Made by a program: the position numbers and the translations under genes
Assembly: GCA_047514575.1 (NCBI GenBank)
Contig: JAKZYH010000701.1
Span: forward strand, 1 to 5,518
Length of the DNA: 5,518 nucleotides
Reading direction: 5' to 3'
Source of the DNA: CAUZIZ01 sp047514575
Lineage (GTDB): Bacteria; Acidobacteriota; UBA6911; RPQK01; JAJDTT01
Shown: positions 5,425 through 5,518 of the stretch, one piece after another
Layout of the letters: the number at the start of each line of letters is the position of its first letter
Position numbering within the stretch: the stretch's first letter is position 1
Notes under the pieces: generated by a model
Database searches by the model: none
The model's input: only the letters and a program-made list of their open reading frames with translations
What the model was told of the DNA's origin: nothing

Positions 5425-5505
5425 CACCTGAAATGCCAGACCTGACGGGTATTCTGGGGTTGTCAAAGAAACTTCAGAACAAGCCGAAAGGAGGCATTTC
5501 AGGTG
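5425..5505 (+). promoter_or_regulatory. Perfect 13-bp inverted repeat that can sequester a ribosome binding site and start codon
   Basis: CACCTGAAATGCC (5425-5437) and GGCATTTCAGGTG (5493-5505) are perfect reverse complements, 55 bases apart. The right arm begins with the last two G of the Shine-Dalgarno AAAGGAGG (5487-5494) and ends exactly on the G of the GTG start at 5503-5505. In RNA the start codon would pair with the CAC at 5425-5427, blocking initiation. The loop can form small alternative stems, for example TTCTG (5452-5456) with CAGAA (5475-5479). This suggests translational control, as known for IS200 transposase mRNA and for domain IVa of group II introns, but no direct relation to either is shown. 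Confidence 0.6.
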
Positions 5506-5518
5506 AATAAAAAGGATA
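5503..5518 (+). CDS. 5' end of an unidentified gene, cut by window edge
   Basis: AAAGGAGG (5487-5494) lies 8 bases before GTG 5503, an ideal spacing. The reading continues Met-Asn-Lys-Lys-Asp to the window edge. Five residues cannot identify a family. The strong Shine-Dalgarno inside a long inverted repeat and the structured 400-base leader make a mobile-element protein (transposase, IscB-type nuclease or reverse transcriptase) plausible, but this is inference from context only. Confidence 0.55.

Noticed and set aside
5254..5466. Minus-strand 70-codon frame across the hairpin region
   Set aside because: It crosses several palindromes and shows no protein motif; the region is better explained as non-coding structured sequence.
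5001..5502. Group II intron 5' half before an intron-encoded protein
   Set aside because: I found no GTGYG-type 5' boundary in the stretch, and the chain of small simple hairpins does not look like intron domain I. The hidden start codon alone is not enough.

Overview
The window looks like chromosomal DNA from a GC-rich, environmental, Gram-negative-type bacterium. The lineage guess is Acidobacteriota or a relative, held at moderate-to-low confidence. It rests on the glycine-zipper secreted protein with repeated Y-x-x-G-[YF]-x-x-G motifs and on the MagIII-like HhH-GPD protein. No rRNA or other phylogenetic marker is present apart from HemE.

Layout. Positions 1-294 (minus strand) hold the N-terminal 98 residues of a YifB/ComM-family Mg-chelatase-like AAA+ ATPase, cut by the window edge. 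A 367-base divergent gap follows, with a candidate promoter just before hemE. hemE (662-1720, +) is a complete uroporphyrinogen decarboxylase. After an 80-base gap come two secreted-protein genes (1801-2391 and 2402-3379, +). The Shine-Dalgarno of the second overlaps the stop codon of the first, so they are probably translationally coupled.

Positions 3380-3871 are non-coding and unusually repetitive. They contain facing arms of degenerate heptamer repeats, a 9-bp triplicate, a perfect 7-bp hairpin, and a good sigma-70-type promoter whose -10 box sits in the centre of a 32-bp imperfect palindrome. That promoter would drive a two-gene unit: a small basic protein with a possible winged-helix core and a helical tail (3872-4291), and an HhH-GPD DNA glycosylase with an Fe-S motif (4317-5000).

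Positions 5001-5502 hold no gene I can support until the very end. From about 5101 the DNA is a dense chain of short hairpins, several sharing a TTYA-type loop. It ends in a perfect 13-bp inverted repeat (5425-5437 / 5493-5505). The right arm of that repeat contains the end of a strong Shine-Dalgarno and the GTG start of a new gene that runs off the window at 5518. This hairpin-rich leader is the best candidate here for something undescribed: a structured RNA, the left end of a mobile element, or a translational switch. Its identity depends on the protein encoded beyond the window edge.

The genes do not form one pathway. HemE serves tetrapyrrole synthesis, the two secreted proteins are probably envelope components, and the glycosylase belongs to base-excision repair.
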